Shown: positions 23,927 to 34,553, counted from the stretch's first letter. The stretch: 64,000 nt of DNA from an uncultured Parabacteroides sp. (GCA_900552465.1 URZO01000002.1:62001-126000); one strand, 5' to 3'. Translations and numbers: made by a program. Notes: a model not told the origin generated them from the sequence alone.

Positions 23927-26900
23927 CTATTTTGTATTGTCTCCGTAGGACGAAGATACCGTCACCATCTTCCCTTCCGTATTGGCCCGGATCAGATGGT
24001 CATACATCGCTTCGACGTAGATCGGCGGCAGGTAGAAGCGGCCGGGGTAGACGGCACAGAGGTTGATTTTTACCGTCACCTGCCGTCCGGCCGGGAGGTG
24101 GTCGATGTAGCTGTAGGCACGGTCGTCGCGGATGTCCTGGTAGCTGATGGCGGGCGTTTTCGCGTCTGCCGCACCGTCACTCAGGAAGTGTGTGTTGAGG
24201 ATTTCCCATCCGGCGGGAAAGACTTCGGTGAGCACCAGGTTGTTCACGCCATGTGACGAGGGGTTGCGAATGGTGACGACGGCCGTAAAGTTCGTGCCCT
24301 GCGGCAAGGCGGAGGCGTCGACAGGACGGCCTGCCGGGTCTGTATAGCTGACGGCGAGGGAGAGGCCGTTCGCGTAGGCCTCTTCACGGCCTTCGGCGGG
24401 GATGCCTTCGGTGATGAGGCGGGCGAAGAGCGTGGACTTGCCAGTGTTCCGGATCTCTAAGGAGGCGGAAGTGGCGGCCTTGTCGAGCAGGGTCTTCGTC
24501 CAGATGTTCTTTGTCGTGGAGACGTTCTCCGTCTTGCCGGCGGAGGTGTAGGAGAAGTCCATCGAGGCGGCCGTCTTGTAGCGCTTCATATAGCCGGAGA
24601 GGGCGATGAGGCTGAAGGCCGTCTCCTGCGTACTGAGCCAGTCGTCGGAGGCGAGCGTCTTCGAGATTTCATCGGCCAGGCGGGTGGCAGGGGCGCTTTC
24701 GCCGATCAGGCAGAGCGTCATTAGGCGGATGGAGCGGTCGCGGAGGTCGCTGCCGAAAGTCTGGTCGTACTCGGTGTAGGCGGTCGTCAGTTCCGTTGTC
24801 TTGGCGGTCAGCTCGCGCGCGACATCCGCCCGTCCGGCAAGGGCGTAGGCGGAGGCCAACAGCCAGCGGCTCATGGGCTGAAGCGTCTTGCTCTCCTTCA
24901 AGCGGTTCATCGCTCCCACTTCGGCCGATCCGGCGAGGGCAAGGACGTAGAGGCGGTAGGCCTGCGTCATTTCTTCGGAGCGTTCGTAATAGGATGTGAC
25001 CGGTTTCCAGCCGCGGGCCGTGCGCACGAGGTTGCCGACGACGCTGCGTCGCATGGCATCGGGCACGAGGTAGCCCTTTGCGGCAGCTTCGGTCAGGAAA
25101 TGCGTAGCGTAGACCGTTCCCCAGGCGTTGCTGCTTGTCCCGCCGGGCCAGTAGGAGAAGGCGCCGTCTACCGTCTGGTAGGAACGCAGGCGGCGGATGA
25201 CTTCTTTTACAGAATCTTCAGTCGATGCCAAATCATAGGTAGTTGTCCCCGTAGGGGCGATTCGCGAACCGCCCTCTTTCCCATCATTTTCACAAAATTC
25301 CCGTAAATATAATTGCGGGAATCCCTTCGACGTGATCTGCTCCACACATCCATGTGGATATCCCAACAGATAACCGAGGCGTGATGATAGATTGACCGGC
25401 TGCACGTCCGATATCTCGAGCGTGAGGCTATTCGTCCCTGCCGTGCCCGGCATCGTGAGGGTTCCTTTCCATGATTTTCCGGCTTCGAGCGTGACGGGGG
25501 TCACTTTGACCTGCGGACGACGGACGCTGCGGATCTCGAGGTCTGTCTCGTAGACCGATTCCTCGCCCTTGCCGGTGGCGGTGATCGTCACCCGTCCGGC
25601 TCCTGGATGGTCTTTCACGCGGATGCGGAACTGCGCTAGCTTGTCGCCCGTCTCCGCGAAGTTCAGCGTGCAGGCAGCTTCGCCGACAACCTCCATATTG
25701 TCGCTGCATGAGATGGTGATGCGGACATCGCCGACGCCTTTCTCCGTGGCGAAGACAGTGGCGGGAACGGCCATCTCCTCTCCCACGCCGATCACGCGCG
25801 GAAGGGTGCCGAGCAGCATCACGGGCTTGCGCACCATGACGCTCTTCTCGGCGTTTCCGTATGCCTCGCCATCACCGGCAACGACCATCATACGGACACG
25901 GCCGTTGTAGTTGGGCATTCGGAACGTGTGCTGCCGCTTCTCCCCTTTTCCGAGGGAGAACGGGCCGGCAAACTGCACGACTGGCTTGAAGCGGTTGACG
26001 ATTGCCTTCGGGCCTTTGTTGAGCGCGTCGTCACCGCCGATGCTGAACAGTTGCTCGATACGTCCACCGTATGCGCCGACAACGTAGTTATAGAGATCCC
26101 AGGTGCTGACGCCCAATGCCTCGCGCGCGTTGAATGCCTTCCAGGGGTCGGGCGTGCGGAAGTGGGTGAGGTCGAGCAGCCCTTCGTCGACGATAGCTAA
26201 AGTATAGGCCATCGGACGTCCGTTCTTCTCCAAGACGGTGACGGTGTAGGGGGCCTCGGGCTTGATCTCATCCGCTGTCCGGATGACGGGCGCGAGGTGG
26301 CTGCCGGGGGATGTCACGGTGAAGGGGACGACGCCGTACATGCGGATCGGCAGGTCGTTTTTCGTCACGCCGTGCGGCTGGAGGAGTGTTATATATAGGT
26401 ACGCGTTGGGCTGCATCTCCTCCGTGACGGCGAGGTGGAGGGTGGTCTGCCCTTCCGTGCAGTCGTGTTCGCTGATGGAGAGCAGTCTTGTACCGTTCTC
26501 GATGCTGACGATGGCGCGGCTGCCTTTCGCGGATGGGAAGGTGACGGTCATCTTCTCACCCGGCGCGTAGGTATCTTTGTCGGTCTTGAAACTTAACATC
26601 GTGGCGGATGAAGAGCCGTCGGCATCGCGCCGCCCTTCGCCGTAGGGCCAGTCGAAGTAGCTCATCACGCCTGTGGAGTGTTTGCTTTCGGGGTCTTTCA
26701 CCGAGATGAAGTAGGTGCCCCATTCGTTGTCGGCGAAGGAGAGGCGGAAGTTGGCGGTTCCGTCGGCGCCTGTCCGGATGGAGAAGGTTTTGACGGGTTT
26801 GTTGTAGGAATCGGAGACGTAATTGGCCAACTGGCTGTTGTCTGAGCTCCACCACCAATACCAGTAGACTTTGTAGACCTTCACCTCGAGTTCGGTGTTG

Positions 26901-29527
26901 GCGGCTGCCTGGCCGGTGTAGTCGACCGAGGCTGCGGTGTAGGTGTAGTCCGTTCCGGTGTTCAACTGCTCCTTATCCTGCTGGGGCGAACGGATGCCGG
27001 CGTAGCGCGCATAGGGCGAATAGAGCGCCCGGTCGGCGTCGATGCTGAAATCGCCGGATTCTTCATAGACGCGGGTCACGAAGTTGGCCAGCAGCATGCC
27101 GGGGGCCGAGGCGCCGATCTCGAAGCGGGCGGTAATGGTGGCGTTGCCCGCGGCGTCGGTCACGCCGGAGATGAGTTTGCTTTCTTTGCTGTTGAAGACT
27201 TTCGAGGGATCGTCGAACGTGAAGTTCTTATAGCCTGTGAAGGTAGTCGGGGTCGAGATAAAGGTTCCCTGGATATCATATTTGAGGTTGCGGGCAGTGG
27301 CGCCTTGCAGCCATTCGACGTGCATACCGGCATCGAAGGGCTTACCGCGGAGCAAATTTTTTTTGGGCATCGTGAGGGAGATCTTCAGGCGGTTCGGCTT
27401 GATCGTCTCGATGCGCAGGCGCTTGGTGAAGGTGACGCCGCCGACACTCACGTTGATGTTCCAGGCGCCTGTCGGGGCATCGGCCTCGGTCGGCATATCG
27501 AAGGTGTAGAGGCCGGAGACTCCTTTCGTCTGCGTCTGCCGGAGGTAGAGCTGGCCGAGGGGATTATAGAGTTCCATGATAACGGGATGGCCCGCGGGGA
27601 GCTTCCGGGTACGGTCGTTCAGCATAAAGCTGAGGTGGAGCGTGTCGCCCGGACGCCAGACGCCGCGGTCGCCGTAGATGAATCCTTTGATGCCTTTCTG
27701 GACGACTTCGCCGGAGACGTCGAATGAGCTTAACGATAGCGCCGAACCACCGTCCACGCGGAGATACGAGCGTTGCGCGCCGAGCGAGGCGACGAGGTAG
27801 AAGGGTTTGCCTGTCGCAAGGGGCAGGACGACTTGTCCCTTGTCGTCCGTCGTGCCTGTGGCAAGCTCCTGGTGCTGGTAGTTGCAGGCGGTGACTTTCA
27901 CGCCGTGTTCGGGATGGGTGCTGAGGAGGTTGTGGACGAGGACGGTCATCGTGTTGTCTTCGCCGCTCATCGCCATCAGGCCGAGGTTGGTGGCGAGGAC
28001 GTTCTTTCCGGTCGTCGTGTTGGAATAGTAGCTGTTCGAGCAGGGATCATTACGCTCCGAGTAGTTATAGTCTGACCAGTTGAAGTCGCCGTTGTAATAG
28101 TAGTAACCGCCTTCGTCGAAACGGCTACTCTCTTCCTTGAATTTGATTTCGTCTTCGGCAAGGAGTTGCTCCTTGCTTGTCTTGACGAGGTCCGGACAGG
28201 GCCAGGCGGAGAGGTCGCGGTTGAACGACAGCTCGATGCGGTAGATGGCACCCGGCTCGGGGTCAATCAGCGATTTCAGGTCGAGGGCGTAGGTGTTCCA
28301 TTCGGTGAGGTCGTGTGTCGGATCGTCGTCGAGGAAGATCGTTTTGCGGGCGACAAGACGGCCGATGCGCATAAGGTCGCCCGTACCGTCGAGGTTGTTC
28401 ACCTGGAGGAACTGCCCGATGTTCTGTTCGAGTATCTTGATGACGCGTACGACCACGCCGCGCAGGTAGACGGCCTGGAAGGGGACGCTGAGCTGCGTGG
28501 ACTGGGGGATGATCACGCCGTCGCCGATAAAGCGGACGTCGGGCTGCAATTGGTTGACTTCGATCTGGCGGACGATGCTTTCGGGAAGGGTCAGGCCGTT
28601 CTTGCTGCGTATATTTTTACTCAGATGGACATTCAGGGCGCCTTTGGTGCCGGCGTCGGGATAGAGACGGAGCTTATTGCCGTCTACGTTGACGGCGTCT
28701 GACTTATTTTTGTCAATCCAGGCGAGGCCTTGCATATTCTGCGCGGCGTCGAGGAGCTTCGTGAAGGTGACTTCGATGTAGCGTTCGGGTTCCTGAATAT
28801 ATTGTACATCATAGACATTGAAATCGTTCATCGCGGGGATGTCGACCGAGAGGAGTTCGCCTTCGGGCACCTTCAGCTTGTTCGGCGCGACTGAGAGGGT
28901 GAAGGCGCGTGCCCTCTCCGCCCCTGCCTGGAGGTTGGCGATGGAAACCTGGTGCTTCTTCCCGTCCGGGCTATGCTGCCAGACGGCATCGGCTTTCTCC
29001 GAGAAGCGGACGAGCGGCTCTACAGTTTCGGGCGCTTCCTTATCGGGGGTGAAAAGGGTGCAGACGAGGTCGTAGCCGTTCTCATTCTTCCCATTAATAT
29101 CGAAGGATTGGAGGTTGCCGCGCAGGGCGAGCGGCAGGGTGGCGAAGTCGAAGGTGAAATGTTCGTCTTTGCCCTCGGTGTCGAACCATTCGGAGAGGTC
29201 GGCGCTGACCTCGTAGCGGGTGTCACGCTCGAAGCCTTTGGCGGGTTTGAAGACGATTGTCCGGTTATTCTCGAAGGTGAATTCTCCGGCCGTCTCGGGC
29301 TTGATGCGGATCAGCTTGCGAAGGTGATCCGGCTTGATGCGGTCAGCGGGTATTGTCTGGTTGAAGATCAGGTAGACGGGCGTGTACCTGGAGATTGTTC
29401 CGGAGGTGAAGGCCTCCACATACGGGCTGAAGGGCAGCTCTTCGCCTTCCCCGCTCCTTGTTTCCTTACATCCGCCGACTAATAGTAAAAGGCAGCAGGC
29501 ATAAACATAATACAGATACTTTGCCAT
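23927..29527 (-). CDS. Bacterial alpha-2-macroglobulin lipoprotein with thioester motif
   Basis: The 1,866-residue protein has a lipoprotein signal (VGGC with Cys20). Tandem macroglobulin-type beta domains follow, including the MG2-like block LHLSFMLNDRTRKL near residue 630. A thioester motif PHGCVEQ has Cys1394, and an alpha/alpha-toroid TED domain follows (AYRLYVLALAGSAEVG, TQETAFSLIALSGY). Family members trap proteases in the periplasm by covalent attachment through the thioester, a proposed defence against host or competitor proteases. In many proteobacteria the partner is penicillin-binding protein 1C, which is not adjacent here. It is a single-gene unit on the minus strand with a terminator just beyond its stop. 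Confidence 0.93.
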   Translation of the reverse strand: MAKYLYYVYACCLLLLVGGCKETRSGEGEELPFSPYVEAFTSGTISRYTPVYLIFNQTIPADRIKPDHLRKLIRIKPETAGEFTFENNRTIVFKPAKGFERDTRYEVSADLSEWFDTEGKDEHFTFDFATLPLALRGNLQSFDINGKNENGYDLVCTLFTPDKEAPETVEPLVRFSEKADAVWQHSPDGKKHQVSIANLQAGAERARAFTLSVAPNKLKVPEGELLSVDIPAMNDFNVYDVQYIQEPERYIEVTFTKLLDAAQNMQGLAWIDKNKSDAVNVDGNKLRLYPDAGTKGALNVHLSKNIRSKNGLTLPESIVRQIEVNQLQPDVRFIGDGVIIPQSTQLSVPFQAVYLRGVVVRVIKILEQNIGQFLQVNNLDGTGDLMRIGRLVARKTIFLDDDPTHDLTEWNTYALDLKSLIDPEPGAIYRIELSFNRDLSAWPCPDLVKTSKEQLLAEDEIKFKEESSRFDEGGYYYYNGDFNWSDYNYSERNDPCSNSYYSNTTTGKNVLATNLGLMAMSGEDNTMTVLVHNLLSTHPEHGVKVTACNYQHQELATGTTDDKGQVVLPLATGKPFYLVASLGAQRSYLRVDGGSALSLSSFDVSGEVVQKGIKGFIYGDRGVWRPGDTLHLSFMLNDRTRKLPAGHPVIMELYNPLGQLYLRQTQTKGVSGLYTFDMPTEADAPTGAWNINVSVGGVTFTKRLRIETIKPNRLKISLTMPKKNLLRGKPFDAGMHVEWLQGATARNLKYDIQGTFISTPTTFTGYKNFTFDDPSKVFNSKESKLISGVTDAAGNATITARFEIGASAPGMLLANFVTRVYEESGDFSIDADRALYSPYARYAGIRSPQQDKEQLNTGTDYTYTAASVDYTGQAAANTELEVKVYKVYWYWWWSSDNSQLANYVSDSYNKPVKTFSIRTGADGTANFRLSFADNEWGTYFISVKDPESKHSTGVMSYFDWPYGEGRRDADGSSSATMLSFKTDKDTYAPGEKMTVTFPSAKGSRAIVSIENGTRLLSISEHDCTEGQTTLHLAVTEEMQPNAYLYITLLQPHGVTKNDLPIRMYGVVPFTVTSPGSHLAPVIRTADEIKPEAPYTVTVLEKNGRPMAYTLAIVDEGLLDLTHFRTPDPWKAFNAREALGVSTWDLYNYVVGAYGGRIEQLFSIGGDDALNKGPKAIVNRFKPVVQFAGPFSLGKGEKRQHTFRMPNYNGRVRMMVVAGDGEAYGNAEKSVMVRKPVMLLGTLPRVIGVGEEMAVPATVFATEKGVGDVRITISCSDNMEVVGEAACTLNFAETGDKLAQFRIRVKDHPGAGRVTITATGKGEESVYETDLEIRSVRRPQVKVTPVTLEAGKSWKGTLTMPGTAGTNSLTLEISDVQPVNLSSRLGYLLGYPHGCVEQITSKGFPQLYLREFCENDGKEGGSRIAPTGTTTYDLASTEDSVKEVIRRLRSYQTVDGAFSYWPGGTSSNAWGTVYATHFLTEAAAKGYLVPDAMRRSVVGNLVRTARGWKPVTSYYERSEEMTQAYRLYVLALAGSAEVGAMNRLKESKTLQPMSRWLLASAYALAGRADVARELTAKTTELTTAYTEYDQTFGSDLRDRSIRLMTLCLIGESAPATRLADEISKTLASDDWLSTQETAFSLIALSGYMKRYKTAASMDFSYTSAGKTENVSTTKNIWTKTLLDKAATSASLEIRNTGKSTLFARLITEGIPAEGREEAYANGLSLAVSYTDPAGRPVDASALPQGTNFTAVVTIRNPSSHGVNNLVLTEVFPAGWEILNTHFLSDGAADAKTPAISYQDIRDDRAYSYIDHLPAGRQVTVKINLCAVYPGRFYLPPIYVEAMYDHLIRANTEGKMVTVSSSYGDNTK

Positions 29528-29649
29528 ATTTCCTGAATTTTAACGGTTACATACTTAAGAAACAGTTTTTTTGCGAATATAGCTATTTTATATGAAGATT
29601 ATTCGGCGATTTATTACCAAATGGTAATTTTTCATTCGCTATAAAAGAC

Positions 29650-29657
29650 TACTTTTG
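29650..29657 (+). promoter_or_regulatory. Candidate -7 element (TACTTTTG) of the second MATE gene
   Basis: TACTTTTG matches TANNTTTG, 26 bases ahead of the ATG at 29684. The -33 side is only T-rich. Confidence 0.5.
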
Positions 29658-29683
29658 CCTCCCGATATTAAAAAGAGAGATTT

Positions 29684-31045
29684 ATGCAGAGAGATCGCAT
29701 TGACTTTGGCAGTATGGATATTCCGGTGTTGTTCCGGAAGATCTTTTTCCCGACTTTATTAGGAATGGTTTGCATGGCGTGTATCACTATTGCGGACGGT
29801 ATATTCGTCGGGCGTGGTGTCGGCAGCGATGCGTTGGCGGCGGTAAACATTGTCGCGCCGCTTTTTATGGTGACGACGGGAGTCGGGCTGCTCTTTGGCG
29901 TCGGCGCGTCGGTCGTGGCATCGGTACATCTGTCGCAAGGAAGGGTGAAGGCGGCTAATATTAATATTACGCAGGCGCTTTTGGTGTCGCTCCTGTTGAT
30001 GGTGGTGTCGATGACGCTAATTTTTATCTTTAATAAACAAACGGCTTACCTGTTAGGCAGTTCCGGGCAGTTGCTTCCGCTTGTGTTGGAGTATATGGAT
30101 TGGATCGTGCCATTCTTTATCTTCAGCATGCTGGCAAATATCGGGATGTTTATCATCCGGTTGGACGGCTCGCCTAAGTTCGCGATGTTGTGCAACGTCA
30201 TTCCGGCGCTGTTGAATGTCGTACTCGATTATGTGTTCGTCTTTCCGATGCAAATGGGGCTGATGGGTGCAGCATTAGCGACTGCACTGGCACAGGTGGC
30301 CGGGGGAATGATGGTGTTGGTCTATCTTTTGGGATACTCCAGGACATTACATCTATATAAGCTCAAAATGAGTATGAAAAGCCTGCGGCTGATCTGCCGG
30401 AATACGGGCTATATGATCCGGTTGGGGGCTTCGGCCATGTTGGGCGAGTTGGCGATCGCCTGCATGATGCTGGTCGGAAATTATGCTTTCATCCGCGTGC
30501 TCCACGAAGACGGGGTGGCAGCCTATAGCGTGGCCTGCTATTGCCTGCCGATCGTCTTTATGATCGCCAACGCGATCGCGCAGTCCGCACAGCCGATCAT
30601 CAGCTACAACTACGGGACCGGCGACGCAGCACGGGTGCACACGACCTTCCGGCTGTCGTTGAAGACGGCTTTCGTGTCGGGGCTATTAGCATTTGCAGTG
30701 ATGTATGTTTTATGCCCGTATATCGTGGCGATGTTTCTGGAACCCGGTTGCAGGGCGTATGGGATCGCGACGGAGGGAATCCCCTACTTTGCTGCGGGGT
30801 TTGTCTGCTTTGCCCTGAACATCGTCTGGATCGGGTATTACCAAAGCATCGAGCTGGCTCGAAAGGCGATGTTCTTTATGACGTTGAGGGGGATTGTAGG
30901 GATGACAGCGTGCTTCCTTGTCCTTCCTCACCTGTTAGGCGAAAAGGGGTTGTGGCTGGCTGTTCCCTGCGCCGAACTGCTCATCTTTATCCTGTTGACG
31001 GCGGATTACCAGTTGCGGCACAAGGTACGGCATGCAGTGCGGTAG
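29684..31045 (+). CDS. MATE-family exporter (MepA-like)
   Basis: The 453-residue membrane protein has 12 predicted helices, the N-terminal block TIADGIFVGRGVGSDALAAV and the middle block IAQSAQPIISYNYGTGD. The last is diagnostic of MATE proteins, closest to the MepA subgroup. It should export drugs or metabolites by cation antiport. It ends three bases before the convergent aldo/keto reductase gene. It is not closely similar to the MATE at 20444-21790. Confidence 0.93.
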   Translation: MQRDRIDFGSMDIPVLFRKIFFPTLLGMVCMACITIADGIFVGRGVGSDALAAVNIVAPLFMVTTGVGLLFGVGASVVASVHLSQGRVKAANINITQALLVSLLLMVVSMTLIFIFNKQTAYLLGSSGQLLPLVLEYMDWIVPFFIFSMLANIGMFIIRLDGSPKFAMLCNVIPALLNVVLDYVFVFPMQMGLMGAALATALAQVAGGMMVLVYLLGYSRTLHLYKLKMSMKSLRLICRNTGYMIRLGASAMLGELAIACMMLVGNYAFIRVLHEDGVAAYSVACYCLPIVFMIANAIAQSAQPIISYNYGTGDAARVHTTFRLSLKTAFVSGLLAFAVMYVLCPYIVAMFLEPGCRAYGIATEGIPYFAAGFVCFALNIVWIGYYQSIELARKAMFFMTLRGIVGMTACFLVLPHLLGEKGLWLAVPCAELLIFILLTADYQLRHKVRHAVR

Positions 31046-31048
31046 GCC

Positions 31049-31936
31049 CTATTGCCTGGCAAGCCGCATCACCCGCTCGATGGCGTCATCCATCTGGGCG
31101 ATGGATTCCATGCCGAGGGTCATGCAGTGGAGATTACTTTCGGTGATGGCATAACGGAGGGATTGCTCGCGCTCATCGTCAGCTACGTGCTGACCTTCGC
31201 CGAAGATTTTCATGCCGATGATACCTTTGCCCTTCTCGCGGGCACGGCCGAGGAGCCTGTTGACGTCTTCCTGGCTGCCGTCCATATGGCTTGCAAAGGG
31301 ATTTAGACGGGCGAGGATCACGTCACACCAGGGGTTGTTGACGGCTTCTACCATCGCGTCCCAATTATGGCAGGAGACGCCGACAGCTTTCACGATACCG
31401 TCTGCTTTGGCTTGTGCGAAGCCATCCATATAGAACTTGCGGGTTTCGCCCCAATCGCCTTTTGTCATGCAGTGCATCAGGAGGATATCAAAATACTCGG
31501 TGTTGGCTTCCTTGCGCATGCGGTCGAGGGTTTTGCGGACAGGTTCTATCTTATCCGAGCCTTCGTCGTAGGTCCACATCTTGCTCATCAGTGTGAGTTT
31601 CTCGCGGGGCAGGCCTTCGATGGCTTTTCCGACGAAGGGCTGGGAGCCGTAAGTATCGGCCATGTCAAAGAAGCGGATGCCGCGTTCGTAACCGTGGCGG
31701 GCCATCCGGGTGAAATGATCCTGTCCCGCCCGTGTCTGGTTGGATTGGAAGTTCCAGCCTTTCGTTCCGGTTCCCATAGCGATGCGGGAGACCTTCAATC
31801 CGGTTTTTCCTAACTTCACCTTGTCGACCGATACGTCTGAAGGCAATGACATCTGAATGTTTGCTAACCCGGTACGGGATAGAGAAAGGCCCGCTACACC
31901 GGCAACACCTGTCTGAATAAATTTACGTCTGTCCAT
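31049..31936 (-). CDS. Aldo/keto reductase with twin-arginine signal
   Basis: The 295-residue protein starts MDRRKFIQTGVAGVAGLSLS, a twin-arginine-type signal suggesting export of a folded, cofactor-bound enzyme. The AKR catalytic tetrad can be placed: Asp and Tyr in DMADTYG, Lys in SKMW, His in LMHC. The TIM-barrel end contains IIGMKIFGEGQ. Its substrate is unknown. It begins one base after the nhaA stop, so it is co-transcribed with nhaA. Confidence 0.88.
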   Translation of the reverse strand: MDRRKFIQTGVAGVAGLSLSRTGLANIQMSLPSDVSVDKVKLGKTGLKVSRIAMGTGTKGWNFQSNQTRAGQDHFTRMARHGYERGIRFFDMADTYGSQPFVGKAIEGLPREKLTLMSKMWTYDEGSDKIEPVRKTLDRMRKEANTEYFDILLMHCMTKGDWGETRKFYMDGFAQAKADGIVKAVGVSCHNWDAMVEAVNNPWCDVILARLNPFASHMDGSQEDVNRLLGRAREKGKGIIGMKIFGEGQHVADDEREQSLRYAITESNLHCMTLGMESIAQMDDAIERVMRLARQ

Positions 31937-31937
31937 C

Positions 31938-33287
31938 TTATTCTGTTTTAGGTAATACTTTCTTTAAGATCAAATAGCCGCACAAACCGGAAATAAACGA
32001 GCCGACGAATACGCCTAACTTCGCCTGGTTCAACAAATCGTGCCCCACACCGGACATCCCGGCAAAAGAGAGATTCGCGATAAAGAGGGCCACCGTGAAA
32101 CCGATGCCTCCCAGCATCGAGACACCGAACAATTTCGATTTACTGGCTCCTGCCGGCATAGCCGCAAAACCCAACCGGATGAAAAGGTAGGTAAACAGAA
32201 ATATCCCCAACGATTTCCCGGCAAACAGGCCGAGAAAGACTGCCAACGGTACGCCGGGAAGAGAAGATATCTGTATGTCTCCAAAGGTTACGCCCGCATT
32301 GACGAAAGCAAAGAGCGGCAAGATCAGGTAGTTGACAAGCGGATGCAGTTTATCTGCTATACTTTGAAGCGGACTGATCGTTTTATCGGCCAACGAATGG
32401 ATATTATTGAGCACCTGTATCTGCGTGGGTGAAAGGACTTCGGCTTTTCTGGAATGACGTACCTCCGTATAATCGAGCATACTCAGATAGCCGGCCATTT
32501 CGCCGGTAAAATCATCCAACTTGACAACCGGACGGGCGGGCACGGTAAACGCAACCAGCACGCCGGCAATCGTCGGATGAATACCGGATTCGAGAAACAG
32601 CATCCATACAAAGAACCCGACTACATAATAAAAGAACATATTATTCACCCGCATCTTTCCGCCTACATATAACAAGGCCAGCAAAGCAAGAGAGATCAGA
32701 AGCGGCTCAAAAGCGATATCGCCGCTATAAAACAGAGCGATAATAATAATACCGCCGACATCATCTACAACAGCCAAGGCAGTCAGGAAGATACGCATAC
32801 TGAGCGGTACCCGTTTACCCAACAAGCCTAAAACGGCCAACGCAAACGCGATATCGGTTGCCATCGGAATAGCGACTCCCTTCACCTCCGGAGCTGAACT
32901 GCACACGATAAAATAGAAAACGACCGGGACGATCATACCTCCACAAGCGGCAATAATTGGCAACAGGGCTTTCCGCACCGAACTTAACTCGCCAATCAGG
33001 ATTTCCTGCTTGATTTCCAGCCCGATCACAAAGAAGAAGACGGCCATCAAGGCGTCATTGACAAACGCCAGCATGGGCATCGGTTCGCCATGATGCATGA
33101 AAGGTGTAAAATTACCTATCTTCAGATCGATCGGGTGCGACAGGATATGATGATATGACTCTGCCCAGGGAGAATTGGCAAATATCATGGCAAGGATCGT
33201 AGCCATGAATAACAAAACACTTGCGTTCGCTTTTTGCGTAGCAAAGCGACGTAATGGTTTAAGGATAACGTTAATGGTTCTATCCAT
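31938..33287 (-). CDS. nhaA: Na+/H+ antiporter NhaA
   Basis: The 449-residue membrane protein carries the NhaA ion-binding pair in ALAVVDDVGGI, which corresponds to Asp163/Asp164 of E. coli. The family blocks AVFFFVIGLEIKQE and GVAIPMATDIAFALAVL are also present. It exchanges sodium for protons at the inner membrane and is important for salt and alkaline tolerance. It sits between another antiporter gene (72 bases upstream) and the aldo/keto reductase gene (1 base downstream). Confidence 0.96.
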   Translation of the reverse strand: MDRTINVILKPLRRFATQKANASVLLFMATILAMIFANSPWAESYHHILSHPIDLKIGNFTPFMHHGEPMPMLAFVNDALMAVFFFVIGLEIKQEILIGELSSVRKALLPIIAACGGMIVPVVFYFIVCSSAPEVKGVAIPMATDIAFALAVLGLLGKRVPLSMRIFLTALAVVDDVGGIIIIALFYSGDIAFEPLLISLALLALLYVGGKMRVNNMFFYYVVGFFVWMLFLESGIHPTIAGVLVAFTVPARPVVKLDDFTGEMAGYLSMLDYTEVRHSRKAEVLSPTQIQVLNNIHSLADKTISPLQSIADKLHPLVNYLILPLFAFVNAGVTFGDIQISSLPGVPLAVFLGLFAGKSLGIFLFTYLFIRLGFAAMPAGASKSKLFGVSMLGGIGFTVALFIANLSFAGMSGVGHDLLNQAKLGVFVGSFISGLCGYLILKKVLPKTE

Positions 33288-33359
33288 ATTGGTATTTAAT
33301 ATGTTACAGGAAGCGGCTTGCTGACCGCCTCCTTCAAGTTTTTTCCTAACAACAAACTC

Positions 33360-34553
33360 TTACTTATCGGCTTGCTCCAGTTCGTAAGCACTACGGGTCA
33401 GTTTCTCTACCCACACGACAAATATACCAGTTAAAATTAAATTAAACACTATGGTAAGCACAGAAATCATCAAGGCCGGCCCTCCTAAATTATAACCAAG
33501 TGCAATAAAGATTATGCCGGCTCCAACCTCTCCACGCGTAAACATACCGATTGACAAGGCCAGACGTTCTCTCTTCCGTCTCTCCCTGTAAAAAAACAGG
33601 GGAAACAGTTTTCCTATATTGGACAGAAACGAAACGATCACGACATGCAGGATGATCACCGGCCATGACATCATCGGCTGGGCGCCTGTTATCGTCGTCG
33701 CCTCGGCCGACTGCGCCGCGAAGTCGACACCGAAAAAGACTGGCATGCTGACCCCGACCAGAAACATGAACAGGAAGGAAACGGCGGTTGCTACATTGTG
33801 CTCTATCTTCGTATCGATATGCTTATGCCTCATCACCATCCCTAAAACAAAGGCGGGTAATAACACCTCGATATGAATGCTCGCATCCTCTCCGTAGAGG
33901 TATTTGGACGCCAGGTAAACCGCCTGCGTAATCCCGCAGGTGACAACGGCGTAGAAAAGAATGGCTTTCCAATCCTGCCGCATGTCATAGCTTCCCATCT
34001 TTTTCCACCCGATAATCAGCAGCACCATGACAATCAGAATGATTACACCCAGTTGCCAGCGCAGTCCGACCATCATGATCTGCAAAGGAATCATCAGCAA
34101 GATCGTATCCAGGTCGTCGAAGATAGCCAATACCTGCACTTTCTTATACACCCAGGAAGATTTCAACCCCGCTGCCGCAAGCATTGTAAAGAGGATGCCC
34201 GCCGACGTCGGTGCCGCGAACCGGCTTAACAGAAGGTTTTCTTTCCACGCCTCCCCACTACTCCAGTACATGTCGGGCAGCAGGACAAACATATAATATA
34301 AAGCAACTAATATCCAGGGGAAAGCGGCTGTCGCCATTGCTATAAAATAGTCCTCGGTATAAGACCGCCAACGGGTTTTATCCATTTCAAACTCCCGCCC
34401 TACATTGATCATGATAAAGGCAAGACAGACATATAGCAACGTATTGGATACCGTCTTTACCGATAAATAACTCTCACCGACCATCGCCGGAAGAAACTGA
34501 GAAACAACCAATCCCAACATCAGGAAAAAAGAAAACAAAAGAATCTTCTTCAT
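33360..34553 (-). CDS. Cation:proton antiporter (CPA2/Na_H_exchanger family)
   Basis: The 397-residue membrane protein has 10-12 predicted helices. The acidic motif FDDLDTILLMIPL lies at the expected place for the ion-binding aspartates of Na_H_exchanger-type carriers, and TRGEVGAGIIFIALGYN is another family block. The exact cation (Na+ or K+) cannot be told. It is probably the first gene of a three-gene unit with nhaA and the aldo/keto reductase. Confidence 0.85.
   Translation of the reverse strand: MKKILLFSFFLMLGLVVSQFLPAMVGESYLSVKTVSNTLLYVCLAFIMINVGREFEMDKTRWRSYTEDYFIAMATAAFPWILVALYYMFVLLPDMYWSSGEAWKENLLLSRFAAPTSAGILFTMLAAAGLKSSWVYKKVQVLAIFDDLDTILLMIPLQIMMVGLRWQLGVIILIVMVLLIIGWKKMGSYDMRQDWKAILFYAVVTCGITQAVYLASKYLYGEDASIHIEVLLPAFVLGMVMRHKHIDTKIEHNVATAVSFLFMFLVGVSMPVFFGVDFAAQSAEATTITGAQPMMSWPVIILHVVIVSFLSNIGKLFPLFFYRERRKRERLALSIGMFTRGEVGAGIIFIALGYNLGGPALMISVLTIVFNLILTGIFVVWVEKLTRSAYELEQADK

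Noticed and set aside
24796..28702. Several long plus-strand reading frames inside the macroglobulin gene
   Set aside because: They are shadows in GC-rich coding sequence, lack family similarity, and lie within a continuous 1,866-residue frame.
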